DNA from: Rhizobium sp. BG4
Lineage (GTDB): Bacteria; Pseudomonadota; Alphaproteobacteria; Rhizobiales; Rhizobiaceae
Assembly (NCBI RefSeq): GCF_016864575.1
Contig: NZ_CP044127.1
Coordinates: 496,001 to 560,000 of the forward strand
Direction of reading: 5' to 3'
Length of the DNA: 64,000 nucleotides
Shown here: one piece after another, positions 25,538 to 34,612 of the stretch
Position numbering within the stretch: the first letter of the stretch is position 1
Layout of the letters: each line of letters opens with the position of its first letter
Program-made: the position numbers and the translations under genes
The notes under the pieces: model-generated
What the model was told of the DNA's origin: nothing
Databases searched by the model: none
The model's input: the letters and a program-made list of their open reading frames with translations, nothing else

Positions 25538-27166
25538 ATGGCTGCGAAAGAAGTCAAATTCAATACCGATGCCCGTGAGCGCATGTTGCGTGGGGTCGAT
25601 ATTCTTGCCAACGCCGTCAAGGTGACGCTCGGCCCTAAAGGTCGCAATGTGGTTATCGACAAGTCCTACGGCGCCCCGCGCATTACCAAGGACGGCGTTT
25701 CGGTGGCCAAGGAAATCGAGCTCGAAGACAAGTTCGAGAACATGGGCGCACAGATGTTGCGCGAGGTGGCGTCGAAGACCAATGATCTGGCCGGCGACGG
25801 CACGACCACAGCAACAGTGCTTGCGCAGGCAATCGTCAAGGAAGGCGCCAAGGCTGTGGCGTCGGGTTTGAACCCGATGGATCTCAAGCGCGGCATCGAT
25901 CTTGCCGTCGACGCCGTGGTCAAGGAGCTGAAGGTCAACGCCCGCAAAATCACCAGCAATTCCGAAATCGCTCAGGTCGGCACCATTTCTGCGAACGGCG
26001 ACGCCGAGATCGGCCAGTACCTCGCCGAGGCGATGGAGAAAGTCGGCAATGAGGGCGTCATTACCGTCGAGGAGGCCAAGACCGCCGAGACCGAGCTCGA
26101 AGTGGTCGAAGGCATGCAGTTCGATCGCGGTTACCTCAGCCCGTATTTCGTCACCAATCAGGACAAGATGCGCGTCGAGCTGGAGGATCCCTATATCCTC
26201 ATCCATGAGAAGAAGCTCTCGAATCTACAGGCTCTCCTGCCAGTCCTGGAAGCGGTCGTTCAGTCCGGCAAACCGTTGCTGATCATTGCCGAAGACGTCG
26301 AAGGCGAGGCACTTGCGACACTCGTCGTCAACAAGCTGCGTGGCGGGCTCAAAATTGCTGCCGTCAAGGCGCCAGGCTTTGGCGATCGCCGCAAGGCGAT
26401 GCTTGAAGACATTGCCATCCTCACAGGCGGCACTGTCATTTCCGAAGACCTCGGCATCAAGCTTGAAAACGTCACGCTCGACATGCTCGGCCGAGCCAAG
26501 AAGGTGGCGATCGAGAAGGAAAACACGACCATCATCGATGGCGTCGGCTCGAAGTCCGAGATCGATGGCCGCGTCGCCCAGATCCGCGCGCAGATCGAGG
26601 AGACGACATCCGATTACGACCGCGAAAAGCTGCAGGAGCGCCTGGCAAAACTCGCGGGTGGCGTCGCTGTCATCCGTGTCGGAGGCTCGACGGAGGTCGA
26701 GGTGAAGGAAAAGAAGGACCGAGTGGACGATGCCTTACATGCAACGCGCGCGGCGGTCGAGGAAGGCATTCTGCCCGGCGGCGGCGTTGCGCTGCTGCGC
26801 GCGGCAAAGGCGCTTGAGGGTCTGCCCACGGCCAACGACGATCAGCGGGTCGGGATTGACATCGTTCGCCGGGCGATCGAGGCCCCCGTACGGCAGATAG
26901 CCGAAAACGCCGGTGCCGAAGGCTCGATCGTGGTTGGCAAGCTGCGTGAAAAGAACGAGCCGTCGTTCGGTTGGAACGCTCAAACCGGCGAATATGGCGA
27001 CCTTTACGCGCAAGGTGTCATCGACCCCGCCAAGGTTGTTCGCACCGCACTCCAGGATGCGGCTTCGGTTGCAGGACTTCTGGTAACAACAGAAGCGATG
27101 ATCGCTGAAAAGCCCAGAAAGGAAGCCGCGCCTGCTCTGCCCGCCGGTGGCGGCATGGATTTCTAG
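25538..27166 (+). CDS. groEL: Chaperonin GroEL
   Basis: 542 residues, full length. Visible landmarks: LGPKGRNVVIDKSYGAP, the ATP-binding GDGTTTATVLAQ, the apical-domain run GYLSPYFVTNQDKM and the equatorial EEGILPGGGVALLRA. The C-terminus keeps a short Gly-Met tail (GGGMDF). It forms a 14-mer that folds proteins in an enclosed chamber with GroES. An AAGGAG site lies 8 nt upstream of the ATG, 59 bp after groES. Confidence 0.99.
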   Translation: MAAKEVKFNTDARERMLRGVDILANAVKVTLGPKGRNVVIDKSYGAPRITKDGVSVAKEIELEDKFENMGAQMLREVASKTNDLAGDGTTTATVLAQAIVKEGAKAVASGLNPMDLKRGIDLAVDAVVKELKVNARKITSNSEIAQVGTISANGDAEIGQYLAEAMEKVGNEGVITVEEAKTAETELEVVEGMQFDRGYLSPYFVTNQDKMRVELEDPYILIHEKKLSNLQALLPVLEAVVQSGKPLLIIAEDVEGEALATLVVNKLRGGLKIAAVKAPGFGDRRKAMLEDIAILTGGTVISEDLGIKLENVTLDMLGRAKKVAIEKENTTIIDGVGSKSEIDGRVAQIRAQIEETTSDYDREKLQERLAKLAGGVAVIRVGGSTEVEVKEKKDRVDDALHATRAAVEEGILPGGGVALLRAAKALEGLPTANDDQRVGIDIVRRAIEAPVRQIAENAGAEGSIVVGKLREKNEPSFGWNAQTGEYGDLYAQGVIDPAKVVRTALQDAASVAGLLVTTEAMIAEKPRKEAAPALPAGGGMDF

Positions 27167-27180
27167 TCTCCAAAGGCCAG

Positions 27181-27202
27181 CCCGCCCCTTCCCAGGGGCG
27201 GG
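27181..27202 (+). terminator. Hairpin after groEL
   Basis: A perfect 9-bp stem (CCCGCCCCT/AGGGGCGGG) with a 4-nt loop, 14 nt after the groEL stop. No U-run. It may terminate the operon or stabilise its 3' end. Confidence 0.6.
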
Positions 27203-27220
27203 TACTAGCGAGCGGTTGTC

Positions 27221-27418
27221 ATGATAGAACCGATTTCAAGAGACGATGCACGTCTATGCGCCGGGGTGGTCAGGGAGGTCGTCCGTGCAAAGGGCATCGC
27301 AAATGACCCGGGTGCCGTTGCAAAGCTAACGGTTGCCGTCGCCCGACTTTTCAACAAAGGACTTCGCGAGCGCGATCAGCTCATGGCTGCGGCCATGGAA
27401 GCAGACCAAGCTGTATAG
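27221..27418 (+). CDS. Small hypothetical protein after groEL
   Basis: 65 residues, helical, soluble (DDARLCAGVVREVVRAKG, AVAKLTVAVARLFNKGLRERDQL). The ribosome site is weak. It lies 54 bp beyond groEL and after its hairpin, so it may be expressed by read-through. No family recognised. Confidence 0.55.
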   Translation: MIEPISRDDARLCAGVVREVVRAKGIANDPGAVAKLTVAVARLFNKGLRERDQLMAAAMEADQAV

Positions 27419-27429
27419 GGCAAAGCTCC

Positions 27430-27455
27430 GAGCCGGCAGCGCTAGCCGCCGGCTC
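27430..27455. repeat. Inverted repeat after the small gene
   Basis: GAGCCGGC and GCCGGCTC separated by 10 nt, 12 nt after the stop codon; a likely hairpin marking the end of the groESL region. The spacer up to the LysR gene (27693) holds no supported gene. Confidence 0.45.
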
Positions 27456-27692
27456 GGGCACTGGTGGTACCGCCTGTCCGGATCGATCCCGAACGGGTTT
27501 ACGTCATGCCCATCTCCCCGAACCGGAAATCGGCGCGCTTCTTCCTCGTCGGATACGCCGGCGCGGACCAATGTTAAAGCCGCTCGGCGCAATAGCGATA
27601 GCCGGCTGGCTTCTGCGACCGAGACGAGCCGCGCATCGTTTTCGCCAATATGGTGGTCGCCGAGCTCCTGAAACGCTCTTTACCCTTGTCGA

Positions 27693-28586
27693 TCAGCAGT
27701 CGATGTAAGCCGAAAGCGCTTCCGGTGATCCGTCCGGAAACGCTTCCCTCAGGTGATCGAGGAACGCTGAGACGCGCGCGCTAAGCAGTCGTCTCGAAGG
27801 ATAAAGAGCCCAAAGCCTGATATCCGATCCTTGCACATCGCCCCATAACGAGAGCCTCCCAGCGGCAATATCGCCACTTACCAGCGAAATCGGCAGGCGG
27901 GCAGCACCCACGCCCATTCGCACAGCATCGCGCACATTCAACAAAGACGTCAGTCCAAGGATCGGCTCCGCACCTATCGTAAATGCCGAACCGTTGCGGT
28001 TCACGTGCCAAGTATCAGGCGGCCCCGGCGGGCCGCGCACGACCACAGGCACGTTGGTGCCTTCCGGTGGCGCTTGCAGCGACAACGGCGCGACGATGAC
28101 AAGCCGGTCGCGAAGGAAGGCCCTGCCGACGAGGGCGTTGTCCGCGTCCGGGTTTACCCGAATGACCAGATCATAGCCCTCCTCAACCATGTCCACTGCC
28201 CGGTCTTCAGTCGTGACGTCGAGCCGCACATCGGGATATTGCAGCGCAAAACTCGATGCCAGCTTTCCCATCGCCATCTGGGAAAACAGCAACGGAGCGC
28301 TGATCCGCAGCCTCCCGCGCGGTCGCTCGCCCCCAGCTGCAATTGCCGACGCCGTCTCGTCCAATTCCATGAGAAGTGCCCCGGCACGGTGGTGCAGTGC
28401 CCTCCCCTCCTCCGTGAGCTTCAGCGTCCTTGCACCGCGTTCAACAAGGCGCAGTCCGAGGCTGGCTTCGAGGTCGCTGACGCGTCGCGAGAGCGTTGCT
28501 TTGGGGCGTCCGGTCGCGCGCGCTGCGCGACCAAAACCGCCATGCCTGGCAACAAGAACGAAATCGGCAAGCCCGAGAAGATCCAT
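27693..28586 (-). CDS. LysR-family transcriptional regulator
   Basis: About 297 residues. The N-terminal winged helix (1-60) reads FVLVARHGGFGRAARATGRPKATLSRRVSDLE, a standard LysR recognition region, followed by the effector-binding domain. ATG 28586 has AGGTGG 8 nt upstream; a GTG at 28598 is an alternative. It is divergent from the NmrA-like gene with about 100 bp between, the classic layout of a LysR regulator and its target. Effector unknown. Confidence 0.9.
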   Translation of the reverse strand: MDLLGLADFVLVARHGGFGRAARATGRPKATLSRRVSDLEASLGLRLVERGARTLKLTEEGRALHHRAGALLMELDETASAIAAGGERPRGRLRISAPLLFSQMAMGKLASSFALQYPDVRLDVTTEDRAVDMVEEGYDLVIRVNPDADNALVGRAFLRDRLVIVAPLSLQAPPEGTNVPVVVRGPPGPPDTWHVNRNGSAFTIGAEPILGLTSLLNVRDAVRMGVGAARLPISLVSGDIAAGRLSLWGDVQGSDIRLWALYPSRRLLSARVSAFLDHLREAFPDGSPEALSAYIDC

Positions 28587-28687
28587 CAGCTGTTCCACCT
28601 GCGAGACATTTGGTCCAAAATTCCCGTCTAGTGGGTCATCAGTGATCCATTCATATTCGGGTTGTCAACAACGCAAGGAGAACTTCC

Positions 28688-29557
28688 ATGACAATCCTCG
28701 TAATCGGTGCAACGGGTCGTGTCGGTCGGCATGTCGTCAATCAGCTCGTGGCTCGCAAAGCCACCGTCAGGATTCTCACCCGTGACGCGTCAAAGGCCGA
28801 CTTTCCAATGGAGGTCGAAGTCGCAGAAGGCGAGATTCTCGACCTCGACGCTCTTCGCAACGCTTTTAAGGGCGTGCGAACGTTGTTCCTCCTGAACGCG
28901 GTCACAGGCGACGAATTCACCCAGGCGATCATCACACTGAACATCGCCAGAGAAGCCGGTGTCGAACGCGTCGTCTATTTGTCGGTCTTCGACGCGCATC
29001 GCGCCGTCAATGTCCCGCACTTCGCGGTGAAGGCCGGCGCCGAGCAAATGTTGAAAGAGATGGGTTTCAGCGCGACGATCCTGCGCCCGAGCTACTTCAT
29101 CGACAATGAGATCATGATCAAGGACGTTGTCATCAACCACAGCGTCTATCCAATGCCGATCGGGTCAAAGGGCGTTGCGATGGTCGACGCGCGCGATATC
29201 GCCGAGGTGGCAGCCATCGAACTCATCCGTCGCGACATGGCCACCGGCAAACTTCCACTGGTGACGATCAATCTGGTCGGACCGGACACGCTCACCGGCC
29301 AAAGTGTTGCCGATATCTGGTCCGACGTTCTCGGCCGGCCTATCGTCTACGGCGGCGACGACCCGAGCGGCTTCGAGCAGACCATGGCAACATTCATGCC
29401 GAAATGGACCGCCTATGAAATGCGGCTTATGGCCGAACGCTACGTGAGCCACGGCATGATCCCTGAACAAGGTGACGTGGAGCGGCTGATAACGATGCTC
29501 GGGCGACCGCTGCACGGCTATCGTGAGACGGCAACATCGCTGGCAGCCATGCATTGA
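28688..29557 (+). CDS. NmrA-like NAD(P)-binding protein
   Basis: 289 residues. Rossmann motif GATGRVGRHV at the N-terminus, then LTRDASKA at the second strand and a TILRPSYFIDN segment seen in the NmrA/quinone-reductase (QOR2, YtfG) group. Such enzymes reduce quinones or sense NADP. AAGGAG lies 8 nt before the ATG. Probably controlled by the divergent LysR protein. Confidence 0.88.
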   Translation: MTILVIGATGRVGRHVVNQLVARKATVRILTRDASKADFPMEVEVAEGEILDLDALRNAFKGVRTLFLLNAVTGDEFTQAIITLNIAREAGVERVVYLSVFDAHRAVNVPHFAVKAGAEQMLKEMGFSATILRPSYFIDNEIMIKDVVINHSVYPMPIGSKGVAMVDARDIAEVAAIELIRRDMATGKLPLVTINLVGPDTLTGQSVADIWSDVLGRPIVYGGDDPSGFEQTMATFMPKWTAYEMRLMAERYVSHGMIPEQGDVERLITMLGRPLHGYRETATSLAAMH

Positions 29558-29740
29558 GAGCTGATTGGGGGTCGGCCTGTCGAAATGCAGCGAAATAGCT
29601 GCATTTCGCCTGCTGGAGCGCAGCCGCAGTGACGCTCCGAACGACTGCCGGCAACCGCTGGCGCCTCAAGGCTCAAGCAATCAGCCGATCCAATGCAACT
29701 TGCGGCGCGCTTGCGGGTTTGGTGGCGTTTCTGGCAGCGT

Positions 29741-29765
29741 GGAACCAAACACCGCATGCGCCGTT
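29741..29765 (+). promoter_or_regulatory. Putative sigma EcfG promoter for the first CsbD gene
   Basis: GGAAC, 16 nt, CGTT, matching the consensus exactly, ending 39 nt before the CsbD start codon. Confidence 0.75.
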
Positions 29766-29804
29766 TCTTGGCCGAGACGCTTATGTCTCTGAGGAGAATT
29801 TCAA

Positions 29805-29996
29805 ATGGGTAGCACCAGCGACAAGATTTCTGGCAAGGCAAACGAACTGGCAGGCCAGGCCAAGCAGGCTGTTGGAAAAGCCATCAACGACAGGGAAATG
29901 CAGGCCAAGGGTCTTGCGCAGGAAGCCAACGGCGATGCGCAGCAGGCGAAGGGTCAGGCGAAGGATGCTGTGAAGAACATCGTCGATCGCGCCTGA
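29805..29996 (+). CDS. CsbD family stress protein
   Basis: 63 residues with the CsbD pattern of repeated helical KAxEL/GxAKQ units: SGKANELAGQAKQAVGKA, then MQAKGLAQEANGDAQQAKGQAKDAVKN. Members are abundant in stationary phase or stress; activity unknown. GAGGAG precedes the ATG by 8-9 nt. Very similar to the second CsbD gene at 36527 (about three quarters identical by eye), so the two are paralogues. A stress-type promoter precedes it and a strong terminator follows. Confidence 0.93.
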   Translation: MGSTSDKISGKANELAGQAKQAVGKAINDREMQAKGLAQEANGDAQQAKGQAKDAVKNIVDRA

Positions 29997-30019
29997 TTTT
30001 GAAGGCTCGAAGCGTTTAG

Positions 30020-30049
30020 AGGCGCGCCAAGTCGGCGCGCCTTTTTGTT
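30020..30049 (+). terminator. Rho-independent terminator of the CsbD gene
   Basis: AGGCGCGCC/GGCGCGCCT, a 9-bp stem with a 5-nt loop, followed by TTTTGTTG. A clear intrinsic terminator 24 nt after the stop codon. Confidence 0.92.
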
Positions 30050-30789
30050 GTCTACTTTTCAGTTGGATCGCGGCCCGCGAAGATCCCCGTCACAAAACGA
30101 TAAGCGCAAGTGACCCAGAGCTTCCTCTCTATGCGGCAGCCTACGCTGACGACGGCCAGCGACACCCGCGGTTAGATGTGACAACCGCGATTGGAGCAGG
30201 AGGAAGTGCAAATTCAGGGTGTGTGATCGACCGCGATGCCGCATGCTTGCCGCGGAGACCGGCAGGGCTGGCCTCGCGTGCCTCAGCGGGGAACGCCATG
30301 TCGGCATCGACAGCCGGACTTACTACTTCATCGAGACGAGGCAGGTAGCTTGATCATCATCGCGAACCGTTGAACTTTGTTCGGCCCGCTGTCTTTCATC
30401 CTCTTTGACACGGAGTTCTGGCAGCCACCCTGCCAATATGCGTGAGGAGGCAGGGATGCGCCGCACTCCTGCTATCGAGTTCACCCGCTTGCTGAACTGC
30501 CACATCGCCTTTCGATCCTCCCAGATAATCTGTGACCCTTCCCGATCCCAACTGACGATCTGCGTGGCTTCCCTGCCCGAAGTGCCACACCGCCAGGTCA
30601 AGCTCGCGCAGCGCACCTGCTACCCTCGACAAAAGTTTAACCGTTGTCTCGGCTCACAAGATCGCCAGCCAAAGCTTTGTTTAGGTCGAGCACGAGATCG
30701 ATATTGACTCTCGACGCCATCGGAACATAATAGGAACAATCTTGGCGATGCGGCCGCCTACCTCACAATTCGAACCACGGAGAACGAGC
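30050..30789. other. Long stretch with only doubtful frames
   Basis: About 740 bp. The most protein-like frame is 30323-30616 on the minus strand (98 codons, with QIVSWDREGSQIIWEDRK and a charged tail), but no ribosome site or family supports it. Overlapping frames at 30396-30632 and 30405-30707 are probably shadows. May be remnants of an inactivated gene. Confidence 0.4.
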
Positions 30790-31158
30790 ATGTTTGCGCG
30801 ATCGATAGACCATGCCGCTGCACAGGATAACGGTGTCGATATGTATATGACACCCGCTGGCGAGGTGAGCGCAGCCGATGTCCACCCCGACCTCATTCGG
30901 ATGGTTGGCACGCGTGCGATCAGCAGTCTGCGTTTTGCCGTGGCTTGCGCCTATGCGATGCCCGACGCTGGGCCGTATGGCGAAATAGAAGTGGCGATCG
31001 ACGAAGCGGCTAAGCAGGCTTGCGGCGGCCACCGGCTTTATAACCCGGACCGGTTCTCGAAGGCAGCTTGGTTTCCGTGGCAAGGCGACATCGATGACGC
31101 TATCGGCGGCGCCTACGTTCGGATCAGAGCGCATCAGGCCAACCAGGAACCTATTTGA
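30790..31158 (+). CDS. Hypothetical protein, first of an overlapping four-gene operon
   Basis: 122 residues, soluble, no recognised domain. The middle reads IRMVGTRAISSLRFAVACAYAMPDAG and the C-terminal third has WFPWQGDIDDAIGGAYVRIRAH. GGAG lies 8 nt before the ATG; the longer frame from 30742 lacks one. Its TGA overlaps the next ATG in TGATG. Confidence 0.65.
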   Translation: MFARSIDHAAAQDNGVDMYMTPAGEVSAADVHPDLIRMVGTRAISSLRFAVACAYAMPDAGPYGEIEVAIDEAAKQACGGHRLYNPDRFSKAAWFPWQGDIDDAIGGAYVRIRAHQANQEPI

Positions 31159-31367
31159 TGTCTCATGTTATAAAAAATCCGCCAAGGCCGTCCGCTTCCG
31201 ACGAGTCCGCCGCGGCTCACGCTTGGCTTGACGGCGACGCAATAGCAGCTATCCAGGCGCTGCTCGATAACTGTTGGCATCTGCGCATTCAATCGACCCT
31301 TGCGGGGGCCGCAACGGGCAAGGGCTTTGCTCGCTTGTCTGGGCCTGCCTGCGAGCACGGGGATTGA
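31158..31367 (+). CDS. Hypothetical protein, second of the four-gene operon
   Basis: 69 residues. Starts inside the stop codon of the previous gene (TGATG), so translation is probably coupled. A helical middle (DGDAIAAIQALLDNCWHLRIQ) is the only feature seen. The next gene starts one base after its stop. Confidence 0.5.
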   Translation: MSHVIKNPPRPSASDESAAAHAWLDGDAIAAIQALLDNCWHLRIQSTLAGAATGKGFARLSGPACEHGD

Positions 31368-31368
31368 C

Positions 31369-31686
31369 GTGCTCGACAAACCGCAACCTAAGACGCAGTT
31401 TCGCAAGGCTTTCGACGAATGGTGGAACGCCCAGACACCCGAATTCAGGGAACGCACGGACGTCCACGCAGCCTGGACCATCTTCCAGGCGGGCTACACG
31501 GCTGGCAAACGCAAAAACCTGAAGCGGTACATATTCCGGGTCGGCAAATTCCGGATCACTCGCTGGGCCGAAAGCGTTACCGCAGCCAAAGAGGAAGCGA
31601 TCATCGAAGCTGACTACCGTGTTGCGATGAGAGGTGGAAAGCCCCCTGCCGGCGGCTGGCGCCTGGAGCGGCTCGGTGCCTCGTAA
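31369..31686 (+). CDS. Hypothetical protein, third of the four-gene operon
   Basis: 105 residues from a GTG start just after the previous stop, preceded by GGGG. N-terminal part FRKAFDEWWNAQTPEFRE then AAWTIFQAGYTAGKRKN, a helical segment common in phage- or plasmid-borne rhizobial small proteins; the second half is basic and beta-rich (YIFRVGKFRITRWAES). No function known. Confidence 0.6.
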   Translation: MLDKPQPKTQFRKAFDEWWNAQTPEFRERTDVHAAWTIFQAGYTAGKRKNLKRYIFRVGKFRITRWAESVTAAKEEAIIEADYRVAMRGGKPPAGGWRLERLGAS

Positions 31687-32143
31687 TGGCGCCTACTGGC
31701 TGTCTGAATATGCCGGCCGGACCGTCGAGTTCCTTTGCATCAAATGCGAAAGGGCCGGCGCGGCATCGGCAGACGATCTTCTGGCCGAATCCGGTGATCA
31801 GAGCATGCCGAGCCTTCGTTACCATCTGGCTTCGCGGTTCGGCTGCACGCGCGGACCGAACGCGCCGATCAATGAGACCTGCAAGCTCTCGTATGCTGGA
31901 GCCGGCACAGTCCTGCTGAAGGAAGAGCCGAAGGCCGATGATGATAGGACGATCGGCGAGCTGGCAGAGTACAACACCATTTTTGCTCAGTGCTTGGCAT
32001 GCAAACGCCGCAAGCCGGTGAGCCGCTGGGAGATCCAGCGAAGGTTCGGGAAGGATGTCACCATGGGAGCGCTCGCGAAAGCCATGCGCTGCAAGTGCGG
32101 AAAGAAAGGCGCGAGCCTTTACCTGGGGAATATGTCGCGATGA
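31676..32143 (+). CDS. Cysteine-rich protein with putative zinc ribbon, fourth of the operon
   Basis: 155 residues from a GTG with GGAG 9 nt upstream; overlaps the previous gene by 11 nt. Two cysteine pairs, CIKC near residue 22 and CLAC near 110, with a third CKC near 143 and a lone Cys near 58, could bind one or two zinc ions. Between them lies a basic segment RRKPVSRWEIQRRFG. This suggests nucleic-acid or protein binding, which is inference. The layout (short, overlapping, orphan genes) resembles phage or plasmid accessory modules. Confidence 0.6.
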   Translation: MPRNGAYWLSEYAGRTVEFLCIKCERAGAASADDLLAESGDQSMPSLRYHLASRFGCTRGPNAPINETCKLSYAGAGTVLLKEEPKADDDRTIGELAEYNTIFAQCLACKRRKPVSRWEIQRRFGKDVTMGALAKAMRCKCGKKGASLYLGNMSR

Positions 32144-32630
32144 GCGACACCGGCAGACCCAGGCAGTAATCTGCGCCGAACAAGCGCTTCAGTTGCGGAG
32201 CCCGCCGCGCTCGAAAGCGGGGGTTCAGCGGGCTCCTACCGCAATGCGGCCAAACCAATAAGCAGCTAGTTGATGAGTCGTTCAAAACCGGAACCTTCCC
32301 TTCCACACTCGGACGACGACAGGCTTAAGGCGGCATAAATAGTGTACCGTTTAGGAATACCTGCCGCCGCGATGATGTAACTCGTCGGCTAAACAAGGCG
32401 GGATAGCCGGTGTTTGCTCGCTGCTCTGCTGACTATGCCATGAGCTACCCGGTCCGTTACCTTCCGCTTGCCAGGCTGCCCAAGTGCCGCCTGGTGCGCC
32501 GTCAATATCCAATTGAAGGCGCGCGAAATCACATAGGCCCTTTGGCTTAAGCCACCAATGGAACAATTTTCACGGTGGAAAGGTGTGCATGCTGAGGGCA
32601 AGGAACGTTACGCGACCCCTGCGGATGCGG
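32144..32630. other. Intergenic stretch without a supported gene
   Basis: About 490 bp between the four-gene operon and the remnant frame. Minus-strand frames at 32058-32306 and 32389-32601 have no motifs. Confidence 0.45.
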
Positions 32631-32633
32631 TAG

Positions 32634-32884
32634 GACCCAGAAGATCCGAGGTGTTTTTCGGATCTTTGCTATCCTGTCGGGTAAATGGGTTGGTGGCTTT
32701 TACCAGGCTGTTGAGGAAATCAACGGTGGCAAGCTCGATGCGTCGCCCACAACCCGGGCTGTCATCGAAGCATTGATGCTAGCAGATCCGCAGTCAACAG
32801 TTTTCCGCCGCAAAGCCGGCTTGCCATTGGTCATCGATTTTCCTCAATGGAATAGATGGCATGTAGCAGTGCAAGGTGGCTGAG
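32634..32884 (+). pseudogene. Remnant coding frame overlapping the glucoamylase 3' end
   Basis: An open frame of about 83 codons from an in-frame TAG at 32631 reads like real protein (RGVFRIFAILSGKWVGG, QAVEEINGGKLDASP, RAVIEALMLADPQ), but it has no start codon near its beginning. The frame just upstream (KERYATPADAVGP) is in another phase and also protein-like, so a frameshift near 32637 is likely. Family not recognised. Its end overlaps the GH15 gene tail in antisense. Confidence 0.4.
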
Positions 32885-34612
32885 GCCCTGAGGCAGGTTT
32901 CCAAGCCCCGAGCCGGTCGCCGGATCGATCTCTTCGTTCAGAATGCCGAAATTATTTCCAAGCCTTTCGAGCAAGCGCTTGAGCAATTGCTCGGCATGAT
33001 CGACCTCACCTAAGAAGGCATATGCTTCGACAAGCCAGCATGAGCAGGCAACAAAAGTCCCCTCCTCCTTCGCAGCGCCGCTGTAGCGGTAAACCAGCGG
33101 ACCGACAGCCAGCTCTCGTTCGATTGCGGCCCGCGTACTCTTGAGGCGGTCGTCGTGCTCGAAACCGAAGCGGGTTGTCAGCAAGAGCGCCGCGTCGAGC
33201 CGATCGGTCCCGGCAAAAAATGTGTATGCCTGCTTCTCGCTGGACCAGCAGTTCTCGTCGATCCATTTGCGTATTTGATCGCTCACGCCAAGCCAGCGAT
33301 CAGCGTCGCCCCTGATATGTCCTTCCCTGGCAAGCCAGGCCGCGTTCTTCAGCGCCAGCCAGCAGCCAATTTTGGAAAAGGTGTAGTGTTGCTGGTCCTC
33401 AAGCTCCCAAATACCGCAGTCCTGCTCGCGCCACCGTGTCAGGCATTGATCCGCCAAGCCTGCCATAAGCCCGGCTGCCTGCGGATCAAGGACATGGCCA
33501 CATTTTGCAAACAGGGCTGCGGTTTCCAGGACATCGCCGTAACAGCTGAGCTGTGTCTGTGTTCTGGCCCTATTGCCCACCCTGACAGGCGATGACGCCT
33601 TGTACCCGGGGACGGCGACCGTTCGCTCGTCAGGCACTGCCTCGCCTGTCAATGTGTAGACGACCTTCGGTACCGGCCCATCGTCAGATATGGTACGGAC
33701 CAACCAGCCAAAAGCACCGATGGGCTCCTCAAGTGATCCCGCACGCAGCAAAGCCTTGATCGTATAGGCAGCATCCCGCACCCACGCATATCGGTAATCA
33801 TAGTTTTTGACGCCGCCAAACCGCTCAGGAAGTCCAGACGTCGCGGCTGCAGCGATAGCCCCAGTCTTGGAATAGACGAGAAATTTCAGGGATAGCGCAC
33901 AGCGCACAAGGTCGCCTTTGAATGGGCCGTCATAGGCCAACTCGCTGGACCACCTTCGCCACTCGTCATCGCTGAGGTCAATCCGACGGTCGATATCCTT
34001 GAGGTTTGGTATGGCAAGAGGAGCTTGATCGGCCACGAGAAAAGCAACACATGTCGATGAACCGGCTGACGTCGTGTGGCAGGCAAGTGTTCGCTGATCC
34101 TCATCGACGATGATACCAACCTTATCATCGTGACAGAAGGTTGTTGTCAAATCCCCGATATACCGTATTGCTGCGTTCGGATGATCGGCGCGCCTTACCT
34201 GCCGCTCAGCGCATGTCGGCTCCAGCGTAATTTTGAATTCGACAGAACCCCTCAAACCTTCAATTCGACGAGCCAGTTCGCACCACGGCAGCCGTCCAGC
34301 GACACCGCTGTTCAGGGACTCGGTCAACCGGGCAGACCCGGTGTCGGTGATGAAGATCGTTTCCAGAACATTGCTGTCTTGCCGGTATTGCCGCTCGATG
34401 TGAAACTCTGCGGTCGGCGTGATGGTGAATTGACCGCCCGCTGGATCATGCAGACGGTTGAACAGCGGCGGGCAGTCCATGTCGGGGGCGCACCACCAGT
34501 CAATGGCGCCGTCAGCGCCGACAAGGGCAACTGAGCGACCACCTCCCACTGCAGCGTAGTGCTCCAGTGGGAGATAGCCGTCAATCCTGACTGGAACGAG
34601 GGTTCCCAGCAT
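32831..34612 (-). CDS. Glycoside hydrolase family 15 (glucoamylase/trehalase-like)
   Basis: 593 residues. The N-terminal beta-sandwich begins ALVGADGAIDWWCAPDMD, typical of bacterial GH15 proteins; the (alpha/alpha)6 barrel follows with NYDYRYAWVRDAAYT. The likely general acid is the Glu in GIWELED and the base one of the Glu in LNEEIDP, before the terminal GNLPQGLSHLALL. It should release glucose from alpha-glucans or trehalose in the cytoplasm (no signal peptide). Its ATG overlaps the upstream SDR stop in TGATG, so the longer frame to 34705 is not needed and the two are coupled. Confidence 0.92.
   Translation of the reverse strand: MLGTLVPVRIDGYLPLEHYAAVGGGRSVALVGADGAIDWWCAPDMDCPPLFNRLHDPAGGQFTITPTAEFHIERQYRQDSNVLETIFITDTGSARLTESLNSGVAGRLPWCELARRIEGLRGSVEFKITLEPTCAERQVRRADHPNAAIRYIGDLTTTFCHDDKVGIIVDEDQRTLACHTTSAGSSTCVAFLVADQAPLAIPNLKDIDRRIDLSDDEWRRWSSELAYDGPFKGDLVRCALSLKFLVYSKTGAIAAAATSGLPERFGGVKNYDYRYAWVRDAAYTIKALLRAGSLEEPIGAFGWLVRTISDDGPVPKVVYTLTGEAVPDERTVAVPGYKASSPVRVGNRARTQTQLSCYGDVLETAALFAKCGHVLDPQAAGLMAGLADQCLTRWREQDCGIWELEDQQHYTFSKIGCWLALKNAAWLAREGHIRGDADRWLGVSDQIRKWIDENCWSSEKQAYTFFAGTDRLDAALLLTTRFGFEHDDRLKSTRAAIERELAVGPLVYRYSGAAKEEGTFVACSCWLVEAYAFLGEVDHAEQLLKRLLERLGNNFGILNEEIDPATGSGLGNLPQGLSHLALLHAIYSIEENR

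Noticed and set aside
25325..26206. 293-codon minus-strand frame
   Set aside because: Antisense to groEL; composition follows the groEL codon pattern.
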